From assembly GCA_003222895.1 (NCBI GenBank), contig QHXI01000047.1:1-32736 (forward strand): a DNA stretch of 32,736 nucleotides. Reading direction: 5' to 3'. The stretch comes from Acidobacteriota bacterium. GTDB taxonomy: Bacteria > Acidobacteriota > Blastocatellia > Pyrinomonadales > Pyrinomonadaceae. A model generated the notes under the pieces. That model was not told the origin of the DNA. It saw only the letters and a program-made list of their open reading frames with translations, and ran no database searches. Position 1 is the first letter of the stretch. Every line of letters begins with the position of its first letter. This document shows positions 15,580 to 22,568 of the stretch, in pieces. Made by a program: the position numbers and the translations under genes.

Positions 15580-16115
15580 CGCGCGACCCCCATTTCGTCG
15601 ATGTTTCGCGCGATCAGTCGGGCATCGTCTTCAAGCTGGATGTCTTGCTTGATCATATCTTCGGCGAGGCGAACACTTTGTTCAGCCGTGAAGCGGCGCA
15701 GATCTTTCTTCGCGGTCTTGGCGGCGTTTTCAATATCTCTCTGCCCCTGCGCCGTCAGTTTTGCGATCTCAGCTTCAGTCGAACGCGCAATTCGCTCGCG
15801 CTCTGCGGCGGCTTCCGTTTTCGATTTTTCTTTAATCGTCGCGACCTGATTGTCGAGTCCGGAGAGGCGTGCTTCTACCTCTTTCAACTTGGCCAGCGCC
15901 GCATCGCGCTCGGCGCGCGCTTTCTCGAGTTCGGCCTTGATACTTTCGCGGCGCGCGCGGAATGCATCACCCAACTTCGCTTTGCGGACAAGAATGTAAA
16001 CAAGCAGGGCGACGAAGATAAATAGATTCACGAACTTCCACAGCTCAAAGCCGGGATAGTCCCACCACTTCGTCGTCTCGGAAAATGCAAAGCAAAGATT
16101 CATCGCCAAACTCAT
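15576..16115 (-). CDS. atpF: F1Fo ATP synthase b subunit
   Basis: This 179-residue subunit has one membrane helix (about 25-46, FELWKFVNLFIFVALLVYIL) followed by a long charged coiled coil (KLGDAFRARRESIKAELEKA onward), the stator stalk. The short N-terminal part with FSETTKWWDYPGFELWKF replaces a cleavable leader. It overlaps atpH by 4 nt downstream and shares one base with the preceding b' stop (TAATG). Together with b' it should form a heterodimeric stalk, as in cyanobacteria and alphaproteobacteria. Confidence 0.93.
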   Translation of the reverse strand: MSLAMNLCFAFSETTKWWDYPGFELWKFVNLFIFVALLVYILVRKAKLGDAFRARRESIKAELEKARAERDAALAKLKEVEARLSGLDNQVATIKEKSKTEAAAERERIARSTEAEIAKLTAQGQRDIENAAKTAKKDLRRFTAEQSVRLAEDMIKQDIQLEDDARLIARNIDEMGVAR

Positions 16116-16594
16116 TAGTTCATGTCCGCGCCGCTCAAAGGACGGCTTAGTACGCGGCTGCCAATCTCGACCGCGATGCTACGCGATTCAGTTTCTAAAA
16201 CTGCGCGCGCTTCGGCGGCCTGCTGTTGAATCGCCTCTTTTTCGTGCGCGATTGATTGGGCCAACTGCTCACGCATCTCGTTCAGCTTCTGTTGGCGCTC
16301 TTTCAACTCTTCGGCGCGCTGCGCTTCCGTTAGGGCGTAGGCTTCGCCGCGCGCTTGTCTCAGCGATCGCTCGTACTGCGACATTTTTTCGGTGACGCTC
16401 TCCAGGATCTCTTCGGCTTCAGTCAGGCGGCCGCGCGTGCGTTTTTCGCGCGAAGCCAGGATCTGGTTGATCGGTTTGAAGAGCGTGGCGTTCAGCACGT
16501 ACACCATCACCAGAATGATGACAACATGCAGAATAAGCGTGCCGTCAGGCACAAGTTGAATTGAGTTTTCGGCGAAGCCGAGCGGAAACGACAT
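16115..16594 (-). CDS. atpF': F1Fo ATP synthase b' subunit
   Basis: This 159-residue subunit is a second b-type protein. It has one membrane helix (about 19-39, TLILHVVIILVMVYVLNATL) followed by the KPINQILASREKRTRGRL turn and a long coiled coil rich in Glu, Gln and Arg. The YVLNATLFKPI motif is typical of b' and of b subunits with the first-helix pattern of photosynthetic lineages. It is the first gene of the minus-strand operon b'-b-delta-alpha-gamma; no a or c gene precedes it, so those Fo genes must lie elsewhere. The start at 16594 has only a weak ribosome-binding site. Confidence 0.9.
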   Translation of the reverse strand: MSFPLGFAENSIQLVPDGTLILHVVIILVMVYVLNATLFKPINQILASREKRTRGRLTEAEEILESVTEKMSQYERSLRQARGEAYALTEAQRAEELKERQQKLNEMREQLAQSIAHEKEAIQQQAAEARAVLETESRSIAVEIGSRVLSRPLSGADMN

Positions 16595-16772
16595 CGATTG
16601 TTCTTAGCTGGAGAATTAAGTTTTCAGATCGTTGAAATCCGAGATCTGAAATTCGGTTTCACCGAAGTCTCGATGATCTTCCTCGACCACAGTGACCCAA
16701 GCTTGAGTGCGTTCAAAGCCTTGAAGGCTAACATGCCGTTTTTCCGTGCGTCAAGCGCGCCTTCAACGCTCC
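16595..16772. promoter_or_regulatory. Divergent intergenic region, atp operon leader with small hairpins
   Basis: This gap separates the atp operon (minus) from rpmH (plus). It holds several small dyads: TTCGGT-TTC-ACCGAA (about 16652-16666), CAGATC...GATCTG (about 16624-16647), and AGCCTTGAAGGCT. These could structure the atp 5' leader. No confident minus-strand promoter could be assigned. Confidence 0.4.
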
Positions 16773-16801
16773 TTGACATCGTGTTGTTGCGCCATTAGGC
16801 T
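16773..16801 (+). promoter_or_regulatory. Sigma-70-type promoter for rpmH-rnpA-yidD-yidC
   Basis: A consensus -35 TTGACA (16773-16778) is followed after 17 nt by TAGGCT (16796-16801). It lies 33 nt before the rpmH ATG, with GGAG at 16820-16823 between them. Confidence 0.65.
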
Positions 16802-16834
16802 AAGTCTTTTCTTTGAACTGGAGAATTCTGATCT

Positions 16835-16981
16835 ATGCCGAAGCGAACCTTTCAACCGAACAATCGCCGCCGCGCCAAGACGCACGGATTCCGCGCGCGC
16901 ATGGCGACCAAGAACGGCCGGCTGGTACTGAAACGGCGCCGCGCCAAAGGCCGCAAGCGACTCACTCCGTCGCATTACTAA
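16835..16981 (+). CDS. rpmH: Ribosomal protein bL34
   Basis: This 48-residue, very basic protein begins [20 protein letters not shown] and ends [14 protein letters not shown] with a Tyr, a full match to bL34 (KRTxQPxxxxRxxxHGFRxRM...GRxVLxxRRxKGR). bL34 is a component of the 50S subunit. GGAG lies 11 nt upstream of the ATG. It heads the conserved rpmH-rnpA-yidD-yidC order; rnpA starts 4 nt downstream. Confidence 0.97.
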   Translation: MPKRTFQPNNRRRAKTHGFRARMATKNGRLVLKRRRAKGRKRLTPSHY

Positions 16982-16985
16982 TCCA

Positions 16986-17426
16986 TTGAATTCGAGCCTG
17001 GCCGTAAATTCGAATGCGACGCCGCAGAAGGTCAGGCATGCGTTGCCAAAGCGTTGCCGGCTGCGCGCGCGGGCCGAATTCCAAAAAGTTTACGCCGAAG
17101 GGCGACGTTATGACGGCCGTTTGATGGCCGCTTTTTTACGCGCGAATGACTTGGCGGAACATCGCCTGGGTCTTACCGCTTCGACCAAGGCCGTCGGAAA
17201 ATCAGTCGACCGAAATCGCGCGCGCCGACTGTTGCGGGAAGTTTTTAGGCGCAGCGGAAATGAACTGAACGCGCTCCGGCATCGATACGATTGGGTGATA
17301 AACGCAAAGCGATCGCTGCTGAGTTCGAATGAAGAACTTCGCTTTCGCGAGTTTCGTAGGATTGTTGAGCAGTTGGCGCGGGACGAGAAGTTGTCTCCCT
17401 CTCCCCCTCGGAGAGGGCTGGGTTGA
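16986..17426 (+). CDS. rnpA: Ribonuclease P protein component
   Basis: The protein has up to 146 residues and is the protein subunit that helps RNase P RNA to mature tRNA 5' ends. The conserved core is LPKRCRLRARAEFQKVYAEG, then RLGLTASTKAVGKSVDRNRA and RRLLREVFR, containing the RNR signature; the tail reads HRYDWVINAKRSL. The start is uncertain: TTG at 16986 gives the longest form, and another in-frame TTG (17043) lies just before the conserved LPKR. No good Shine-Dalgarno sequence is seen. The last residues (LSPSPPRRGLG) are encoded by a half copy of the CCCTCTCCC repeat and are not part of the family, so the native end was probably overwritten. Confidence 0.93.
   Translation: MNSSLAVNSNATPQKVRHALPKRCRLRARAEFQKVYAEGRRYDGRLMAAFLRANDLAEHRLGLTASTKAVGKSVDRNRARRLLREVFRRSGNELNALRHRYDWVINAKRSLLSSNEELRFREFRRIVEQLARDEKLSPSPPRRGLG
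17397..17425. repeat. Half unit of the CCCTCTCCC palindromic repeat
   Basis: CCCTCTCCCCCTCGGAGAGG with a following GCTGGGTTGA matches the first half of the elements at 11948 and 26621. It encodes the C-terminal residues of RnpA. Confidence 0.65.
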
Positions 17427-17434
17427 AGGCTTGG

Positions 17435-17510
17435 CGTGTCAGAAGCCCGACCGTCAGGGAGGGCATGTCTGTCGAGAGTTGCCCTTGCTTACGCGCGGGC
17501 TTCTGACACG
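17435..17510. repeat. Inverted repeat with CGTGTCAGAAGCCCG arms
   Basis: Arms 17435-17449 and 17496-17510 are perfect 15-bp complements around a 46-nt loop containing ACCGTCAGGGAGGGCATG and TGCCCTTGCTTACGCG. Parts of the same element occur at 20016-20045 (29 of 30 bases in the opposite orientation), 12055-12090 and about 1981-2000. It ends 12 nt before the yidD start codon. Confidence 0.8.
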
Positions 17511-17522
17511 AGGCGGTAAGCC

Positions 17523-17732
17523 ATGCGGTTTATTTTGATTTCGCTTTTGAAGTTCTACAAAGCGGTAATCTCGCCGTGGTTGCCACCGTCTTGCCGGTTC
17601 GTTCCGACCTGTTCTGAGTACGCGCGCGAAGCGATTGAACGACACGGCGCAATCAAGGGAACAGGCATGGCGATTTGGCGACTGTTGCGCTGTCAACCGT
17701 TTTGCGCCGGTGGTTACGATCCGGTGAAGTAG
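17523..17732 (+). CDS. yidD: Membrane protein insertion efficiency factor YidD
   Basis: This 69-residue protein matches YidD along its length: [20 protein letters not shown], then [18 protein letters not shown] and [15 protein letters not shown]. The three conserved cysteines in PSCRF, PTCSEY and RCQPF are present. YidD lies between rnpA and yidC in most bacteria and assists membrane protein insertion. The ATG at 17523 follows the repeat at 17435-17510 closely, so its upstream region, including any coupling to rnpA, has been altered. yidC starts 12 nt downstream. Confidence 0.95.
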   Translation: MRFILISLLKFYKAVISPWLPPSCRFVPTCSEYAREAIERHGAIKGTGMAIWRLLRCQPFCAGGYDPVK

Positions 17733-17744
17733 TTCTAGTTTCTA

Positions 17745-18812
17745 ATGAAGTCACAACAAAGATTCCTCCTGGCTCTCGTCGCTTCGGCGGCGGTTCTTAT
17801 TCTGTGGAATTATCTTTTCCCTCCCGTCAAGCCGCCGCAGCCAAACGCTAACGCGAATGCGAACGCCAACCTTCAGCAGTCAGCTTCGCCTTCGCCGTCA
17901 TCAACAGCAAAGGCCACAGCGACTGCAACCGTGACGCCGACTCCGGCGCAGGCCGCGGCGGCGCCGACACCAACTCCGGAAACAGTTCCGCAAAGAAAGC
18001 TGCGCATCGTCACGCCGCTCTACGAAGCTACGTTCGATACGCGCGGCGCAGTCGTCACGAGTTGGATTCTAAAGAAGGTCAAGAAAAGCGATGGCAGCCT
18101 GCGTGACGTTTATGCCACTGCCTCGACAAAGAACAACCCGAAGCCGCTCGAGCTGATCGCTACACCACCTCCGGGAGTTGCGCCGGATCAACTCTTTCAC
18201 CCGCTTCAAGTCGTGACTGGTGACGCAGCATTTGACAGTGCATTAGCCAGCCGCAATTACCGAACGTTTGGCCCAAATACCGAATCTGGCGATGAAACTA
18301 TCAATGTCCCCGGTGGTTCGACGCAGATTGATTTCGTTATCCACGATGGCGCCACGGGCCTCGATGCAACCAAGCGCCTGACGTTCTTTGCCGATCGATA
18401 CATCGCGGAAGTCGAGCTAAAGCTCACTCATAATAATCAGCCCGTGCCGCAGGCCCGACTTGCTATCGGCCCAAACATCGGCGATCAAAGTATCGAGCAC
18501 TTCAGTTTTTATTCGTATGCGCCCGAAGGCATCGCGATGGTCAACGGCGGGGTGCGCCGCATCAACGCTTTGGAAGTGCACGCCGATAAAATCAGCAACG
18601 GTGTGTTTAGTTCGCTATTCGAATGGCTCGGCTTGAAATCGCCCGTGACGAAGCCGCCCGATCGCGAGCCAATCGAAGGGCAAGTTCAGTGGGCGGGAGT
18701 TGACGACACTTACTTCGGCATGGTGGCGGTGCTGTCCAGGCCGACAAGTGGCTTGGAATATCGGATCGAAGACCGAACTATTCGTCGGTCCCAAGGATCA
18801 TCGATTGCTTGA
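17745..18812 (+). CDS. yidC: YidC membrane insertase, N-terminal part (frame broken)
   Basis: The first 355 codons cover the N-terminal membrane anchor (FLLALVASAAVLILWNYLFP), a low-complexity linker (NANANANANLQQ, then Ala/Thr/Pro-rich) and most of the periplasmic beta-sandwich domain (VTPLYEATFDTRGAVVTSWI through EGQVQWAGVDDTYFGMVAVL). After GLEY at 18759-18761 the frame drifts into RIEDRTIRRSQGSSIA and stops at 18810-18812. The family continues in the next frame from about 18763 as GSKTELFVGPKDH. YidC inserts and folds inner-membrane proteins with or without Sec and is normally essential. The distance between GMVAV and LFVGPK is only about 22 residues, while in E. coli it is several tens longer, so a deletion as well as a frame change is likely. 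Confidence 0.85.
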   Translation: MKSQQRFLLALVASAAVLILWNYLFPPVKPPQPNANANANANLQQSASPSPSSTAKATATATVTPTPAQAAAAPTPTPETVPQRKLRIVTPLYEATFDTRGAVVTSWILKKVKKSDGSLRDVYATASTKNNPKPLELIATPPPGVAPDQLFHPLQVVTGDAAFDSALASRNYRTFGPNTESGDETINVPGGSTQIDFVIHDGATGLDATKRLTFFADRYIAEVELKLTHNNQPVPQARLAIGPNIGDQSIEHFSFYSYAPEGIAMVNGGVRRINALEVHADKISNGVFSSLFEWLGLKSPVTKPPDREPIEGQVQWAGVDDTYFGMVAVLSRPTSGLEYRIEDRTIRRSQGSSIA

Positions 18813-19608
18813 TGAAGCCAGTAAACAGATCGCCACAGCCGGCGGATCGGCAGTCGATCTCGGCAACGTGATCAATTATGGTTTTTTTGGCAGCATGCGC
18901 CGGTTTCTCGCCGTGCCGATTCTGTGGACCATCGACAAGCTGCAAAGGCTGACGCGCAGCTACGGCATTGCGATCATTCTCTTTACAATCTTCATCTATT
19001 CGCTTTTCTTCCCGCTCAAGTGGCAGTCATCGCGCAAGATGAAAAAGGCGCAGAAGTACGCGCCGCGCATGAAAGAGCTGCAGGAAAAATTGAAAGGGAT
19101 GAAGCAGAGCGATCCGCGCATGAAAGAGCTGCAGATGGAGCAGCTGCGTTTGATGAAGGAGGCGAATCCGCTGGGCGGATGTCTGCCCTTGCTGATTCAG
19201 ATGCCGTTTCTGTTTGCACTCTACACGGCAATTACGATCTCGATCGACTTTCGCCAGGCATCGTTTTTGTGGATTCCGGATCTATCTGCGCCTGAGCCCT
19301 ACATTCTGTATTTCCTTCGCGTGCTGCCCGTCATGTTCTGTGGGTCGATGATCGTGCTGCAATTGCTGACGCCCGCGCCATCCGCCGACCCGCTGCAGCG
19401 AAAGATGATGGCCGTCGGCATGCCGCTCTTCATGCTGTACATTTTGTGGAGCGCGCCGTCGGGACTCTTGCTCTACTGGCTGGTTGGAAACATCGTCGGC
19501 TTCCTGCAACAGATGATTATTAATAAGTTGACGAAGGAAGAAGCACCGCCGCCGGACGAGAAAGCTACGAAGAAGAAGCCCAAGAATTTGAAGCCGGCCG
19601 AAGCGTGA
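18763..19608 (+). CDS. yidC: YidC membrane insertase, Oxa1-type core (second half of the broken gene)
   Basis: In the frame beginning near 18763 the sequence gives the end of the periplasmic domain (GSKTELFVGPKDHRLLDEAS) and the entire conserved Oxa1 core: SYGIAIILFTIFIYSLFFPL, the coiled cytoplasmic hairpin KAQKYAPRMKELQEKLKGMK, NPLGGCLPLLIQMPFLFALY, FLWIPDLSAPEPYILYFL, and SAPSGLLLYWLVGNIVGFLQ, ending in a lysine-rich tail. The track of this frame opens upstream at a TTG at 18700 through unrelated residues. If expressed alone it might begin at ATG 18895 (MRRFLAVPILWTIDKLQ), which would give a plain Oxa1-like insertase lacking the periplasmic domain. Joined correctly with 17745 it would make one normal YidC. 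Confidence 0.85.
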   Translation, partial: GSKTELFVGPKDHRLLDEASKQIATAGGSAVDLGNVINYGFFGSMRRFLAVPILWTIDKLQRLTRSYGIAIILFTIFIYSLFFPLKWQSSRKMKKAQKYAPRMKELQEKLKGMKQSDPRMKELQMEQLRLMKEANPLGGCLPLLIQMPFLFALYTAITISIDFRQASFLWIPDLSAPEPYILYFLRVLPVMFCGSMIVLQLLTPAPSADPLQRKMMAVGMPLFMLYILWSAPSGLLLYWLVGNIVGFLQQMIINKLTKEEAPPPDEKATKKKPKNLKPAEA

Positions 19609-19628
19609 GATATGCGGTGGGAGGAAAT

Positions 19629-19795
19629 ATGGTTAAAGCAAAGAAACATCAAGTGAAGTTCAAGGCGCACAAGAAAGTGGGCAACCGGTAGAGGTAAAAT
19701 TCAAAACGAAAAAAGGAAAGCCGGTTGACTTTGTCGCGAAAAAAAAGGTGGAGAAAGTCGTGGAGGTGAAATTTAAGGCGCGCGACAAAAAATAG
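19629..19795 (+). pseudogene. Small lysine-rich repetitive protein, frameshifted
   Basis: GGGAGGAAAT places a strong Shine-Dalgarno sequence directly before ATG 19629. The frame reads MVKAKKHQVKFKAHKKVGNR and stops at 19689-19691. One frame over, from 19685, it continues PVEVKFKTKKGKPVDFVAKK, KVEKVVEVKFKARDKK, ending at TAG 19793-19795. The motif VKFKxxKK occurs before and after the break, so I infer one ancestral protein of about 56 residues with three VEVKFK-type beta-strand repeats and a single-base loss near 19684. It lies 20 nt after the yidC stop. I do not recognise a named family; the basic composition suggests nucleic-acid or membrane-surface binding. Confidence 0.6.
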
Positions 19796-19991
19796 CGCGA
19801 TCACCTTAGCCGCTATTAAGCCGCGTCGCGGCAGAATGTTTATAGCACGCGGCCAATATTTGTTTTGAGACTCCGTAGGAGCGACATATTCGATCGCCCG
19901 TAAACGGACTCGCGAAATTCGTTGAGAGTGGTTCTATAAATATCTCGTCCCTATCGGGACGAAAGCCGGCTGGCCAAACAATCGATGAGGA
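19796..19991. repeat. Intergenic palindromes downstream of yidC
   Basis: This gap holds ACTCCGTAGGAGC (19870-19882) and TCGTCCC-TATC-GGGACGA (19945-19962), both followed or preceded by TATAAATAT-like words. They match the cluster at 20720-20868. No gene was seen. Confidence 0.65.
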
Positions 19992-20582
19992 TCAATACTG
20001 CGTCTTACTCGCGCGTGCCCTCCCTGACGGTCGGGCTTCGGACACCGCGTAATGCAGCCTCACCACTCCATCAGAGAATTTCTTAACTGAAATTAATTTC
20101 AACGGAATCGTACGATGACGTGGTGCGATTAGCGGAATGCCTTCGCCGATGAGAGTCGGGATCACGTGAATGATGAATTCGTCGATTGCGCCTTCATCCA
20201 AAAACGATCCGATAATGCCACCGCCGCCCATCATCCAAATGTCTTTTCCTTTTTGTGAGCGAATGCGCTTCGCGAATTTCTTGATTGGCTCTTTGACAAA
20301 CTCAAATCCAAAGAGAACTTTCTTCGGTGGCTTGCGAGAGAAGGCGTAGTGCTTAGCTCCGGCAAACATGTCCGGCGTGGCCTTTCCCTCTTTCACAAAC
20401 TTCAAGCTCATGTCGTACGTCTTCCGTCCGAAGAGAATCGTATCGATCGACTTCCAGAACTTGCCCATCCCGTAGTCGCCGGCGGTCGCCGGTCGATCCA
20501 GCCAATCAACCGCGCCATCTTTGCGCGCGATGAATCCATCGGCGCTGGTAGCGATGTAGACGATGATTTTTCGTTTGCCCAT
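19992..20582 (-). CDS. Dihydrofolate reductase-family protein (RibD C-terminal domain)
   Basis: This 196-residue protein starts KRKIIVYIATSADGFIARKD, the N-terminal strand of the RibD_C/DHFR-like fold. The family's FGRKTYDM, KHYAFSRKP, IWMMGGGGIIGSFLDEGAID and IIHVIPTLIGEGIPLI motifs follow. Members are NADPH-dependent reductases of unknown substrate, related to the riboflavin pathway reductase and often called YwjB/YyaP-like. The gene stands alone. Its last 16 residues (SEARPSGRARASKTQY) are encoded by a copy of the CGTGTCAGAAGCCCG repeat (20016-20045), so the C-terminus after HYAV is repeat-derived. Confidence 0.88.
   Translation of the reverse strand: MGKRKIIVYIATSADGFIARKDGAVDWLDRPATAGDYGMGKFWKSIDTILFGRKTYDMSLKFVKEGKATPDMFAGAKHYAFSRKPPKKVLFGFEFVKEPIKKFAKRIRSQKGKDIWMMGGGGIIGSFLDEGAIDEFIIHVIPTLIGEGIPLIAPRHRTIPLKLISVKKFSDGVVRLHYAVSEARPSGRARASKTQY
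20016..20045. repeat. Copy of the 17435 repeat, coding in the RibD-like gene
   Basis: On the minus strand this reads GTGTCCGAAGCCCGACCGTC followed by AGGGAGGGCA, nearly identical to 17436-17465. Confidence 0.75.
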
Positions 20583-21029
20583 AGTCGGTGACTATGAGCA
20601 ATTAAAGCGCGCGCAGAGATTTTTGTGAAGAGTGCGGAGTGCTTTGTTAGTGTTTTGCTGTTGTAGGTGATAACAAAACGGTTTGATGAAACGGTTCTTA
20701 GTCCCCTCTTAATCGCAAGACGGGACGAAATATCTATAGCCTAATGGCCCAACAAAATTGAGCAAGCTCCGTAGGAGCGAAATATTATCGAGCGAGTCAC
20801 ATTTCGCTCCTACGGAGCTAGGGTCGTTGGATCGAGCTGTTGCTATAAACATCCAGCTCCTACGGAGCGAAACGATCGCGACGGTTGTATGGTGTTCTTT
20901 CCTTGCACTCGGCAAGAATGTTATTCCAGCACCACACGAACGGAGCACCACCTGCAAAGACGCAGAGAAAAACCGCAAAGTAAGACACTATGGAAGAGCG
21001 CGAAGTTAGGTGGAAACGCTTAGCGAGTC
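20583..21029. repeat. Repeat-rich intergenic region
   Basis: No gene is seen in 447 nt. It contains three copies of the 13-bp palindrome GCTCCGTAGGAGC or its reverse GCTCCTACGGAGC at 20766-20778, 20806-20818 and 20856-20868, each beside CGAAATATT or CTATAAACAT, plus a diverged GGGACGAAATATCTATAG at about 20721. A low-complexity GCAAAGACGCAGAG word follows at about 20953. Confidence 0.7.
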
Positions 21030-22001
21030 TTACGGACCGGGCGCCGCTGTAAGTGCAGGAGCACCGGCTTCACAATTCCGAACCGACTGTCTTTCGACCA
21101 GGACGTTCGATATTTCTTTTGGAAGTCTCAGCGGCCGCGCCACCAGCACCGGACAGGGCGCTTGCCGGAGCACTCGATCGACGTTCGATCCAAACAGAGT
21201 TTGAATTCCAAAGCCCGCGCCGTGCGCGCCGATGCACACCAGATCGATTTCGTTGCGCTGCGCGTAGTTGAGAATTTCGCGATAAGGTTGGCCTTCGCTA
21301 ATCACATTCTTGATCGTGCACCAGAGATGAGCTTCGTCGGGCACGACTTTTTGCAAGCGACGCGCAGCTTTGTGATAAACGCCTTCCTTGCCCAGCGGGT
21401 ACCAGGAAATTTCCGTCTCGTTAAGAGTGAACGGCGGCAGAACATGCAGCAGATGCAGCTCAGCCTGATACTCCTGCGCAACCAGCAAACCCAACTTCAG
21501 AGCCAGTTCAGAGTAGTCAGAAAAATCGTACGCCACGAGCACGCGCTTCAATCCGATCTCTCTTCCTGCCCCTTTGATCCAATCGCGTTCGTCGCTGTGC
21601 ATCACCATCACCGGGCATGGCGCGGTGCGACAAACCGACTCGGCCACTGAACCGAGCAGCGCCGCACGATGCGGCCGGCGACGCGAACGCATCACGATCA
21701 AATCGACGCCGGACTTTGCAGCTTCCCGCGTGATGCAATCGCCGGGATCGTCGCAACCCAGCACAACGGATTGCCAGCCGAGCGTTTTCAGCTCGCCATG
21801 ATCGGCATGCTTGAGCAGAGCCTGCTCCATTACCTCCGCAGGTTTCACGGAAACGCCGTCCGAGTTGTCGCTCGCGCTGTCTTGGCAATACATCTGAATG
21901 AATTGAGCTTCGTAGGCGCGCGCGAGCGCCACGCCGTAACGCAAAGCAGTTTCTGAATCCGCCGTAAGATCAGTTGGGCAAAGAATTCGTTTGATTCTCA
22001 T
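21030..22001 (-). CDS. Tandem universal stress protein (two Usp domains)
   Basis: The protein has 323 residues from the ATG at 22001 (a TTG three codons upstream is also in frame). Domain 1 (about 1-145) begins IKRILCPTDLTADSETALRY and ends GSVAESVCRTAPCPVMVMHS. Domain 2 (about 150-300) begins LKRVLVAYDFSDYSELALKL and ends GSNVDRVLRQAPCPVLVARP. Domain 2 keeps the ATP-binding G-X2-G-X9-G-S pattern (GAHGAGFGIQTLFGS). In domain 1 the glycines are replaced (RSRRRPHRAALLGS), so it probably does not bind ATP in the same way. Such tandem Usps act in the cytoplasm under starvation or respiratory stress. The gene stands alone. The last 15 residues (NCEAGAPALTAAPGP) look unlike the family and may also derive from a repeat. 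Confidence 0.88.
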   Translation of the reverse strand: MRIKRILCPTDLTADSETALRYGVALARAYEAQFIQMYCQDSASDNSDGVSVKPAEVMEQALLKHADHGELKTLGWQSVVLGCDDPGDCITREAAKSGVDLIVMRSRRRPHRAALLGSVAESVCRTAPCPVMVMHSDERDWIKGAGREIGLKRVLVAYDFSDYSELALKLGLLVAQEYQAELHLLHVLPPFTLNETEISWYPLGKEGVYHKAARRLQKVVPDEAHLWCTIKNVISEGQPYREILNYAQRNEIDLVCIGAHGAGFGIQTLFGSNVDRVLRQAPCPVLVARPLRLPKEISNVLVERQSVRNCEAGAPALTAAPGP

Positions 22002-22265
22002 AAGCTGCAACAGGGATTCGGGACTCTCTGTACCTCGCTAAGCCTTGAGCAATGACCGTGCCGGGTTCAGCCCGCTCAAGAAATGAAGCAAAGTGCGCTG
22101 CGCTTGGTCAGCTCGCCTTCACGTTCAGCGAATCTTGTGGCCTTTTACTCAGCTTCGTGGGAAAGATTGCTCATGAAAATCGGGAGCAGATAACTCGAAT
22201 TGCCAAACCTGATCGGTCGGTGTTTCAGTCATCAATCTGCCACACTTTGTCCGAGACGTTTCTTT
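22002..22265. other. Intergenic region upstream of the Usp gene
   Basis: No gene or clear element is supported in this stretch. It ends at the left junction of the 22.3-23.6 kb segment. Confidence 0.4.
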
Positions 22266-22454
22266 CTAACGCTTCCGGGCTGGTCGCCGAAGCCAATCCG
22301 TGTTCATAAAAGCGGGATCGTAAGTCATCAAACCAAAGTAGTCGTCGTTAACTTTGATCTTACGCAGATCGAGCGCCTTGATCGTTTCGCTTTCGATTGG
22401 CAGCTTGTATTGTTTGCCGGTGCGATTGTCCGTAATGGTCAGTGTGTCATCCAT
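22266..22454 (-). pseudogene. gltA: Citrate synthase 5' fragment
   Basis: From the ATG at 22454 the first 52 residues match the citrate synthase N-terminus: DTLTITDNRTGKQYKLPIES, then IKALDLRKIKV and FGLMTYDPAFMNT. The similarity ends abruptly there at about 22299. Ten unrelated residues (DWLRRPARKR) follow to a stop, and no continuation was found in the other minus-strand frames nearby. Full citrate synthase has about 430 residues and its catalytic His and Asp lie far downstream, so this remnant cannot be active. An AGAAAAGAG-type ribosome site precedes the ATG. The fragment points out of the left end of a segment whose right end carries a similar cysteine synthase fragment. Confidence 0.85.
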
Positions 22455-22568
22455 CGCGTTTCTCTTTTCTCAAGGAGTGCAAAAGGCCTTCGCCGCCACG
22501 CTTAGAACGTGCGCGACGTGAAGACCTGTAATATATAACTTGAGACGAAGTTTTTTGAACTCGTGGAT

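Noticed and set aside
20766-20868. Regular palindromes resembling a CRISPR array
   Set aside because: The units alternate in orientation, spacing differs (27 and 37 nt), and the same palindrome occurs elsewhere as a dispersed repeat; no cas genes are present.
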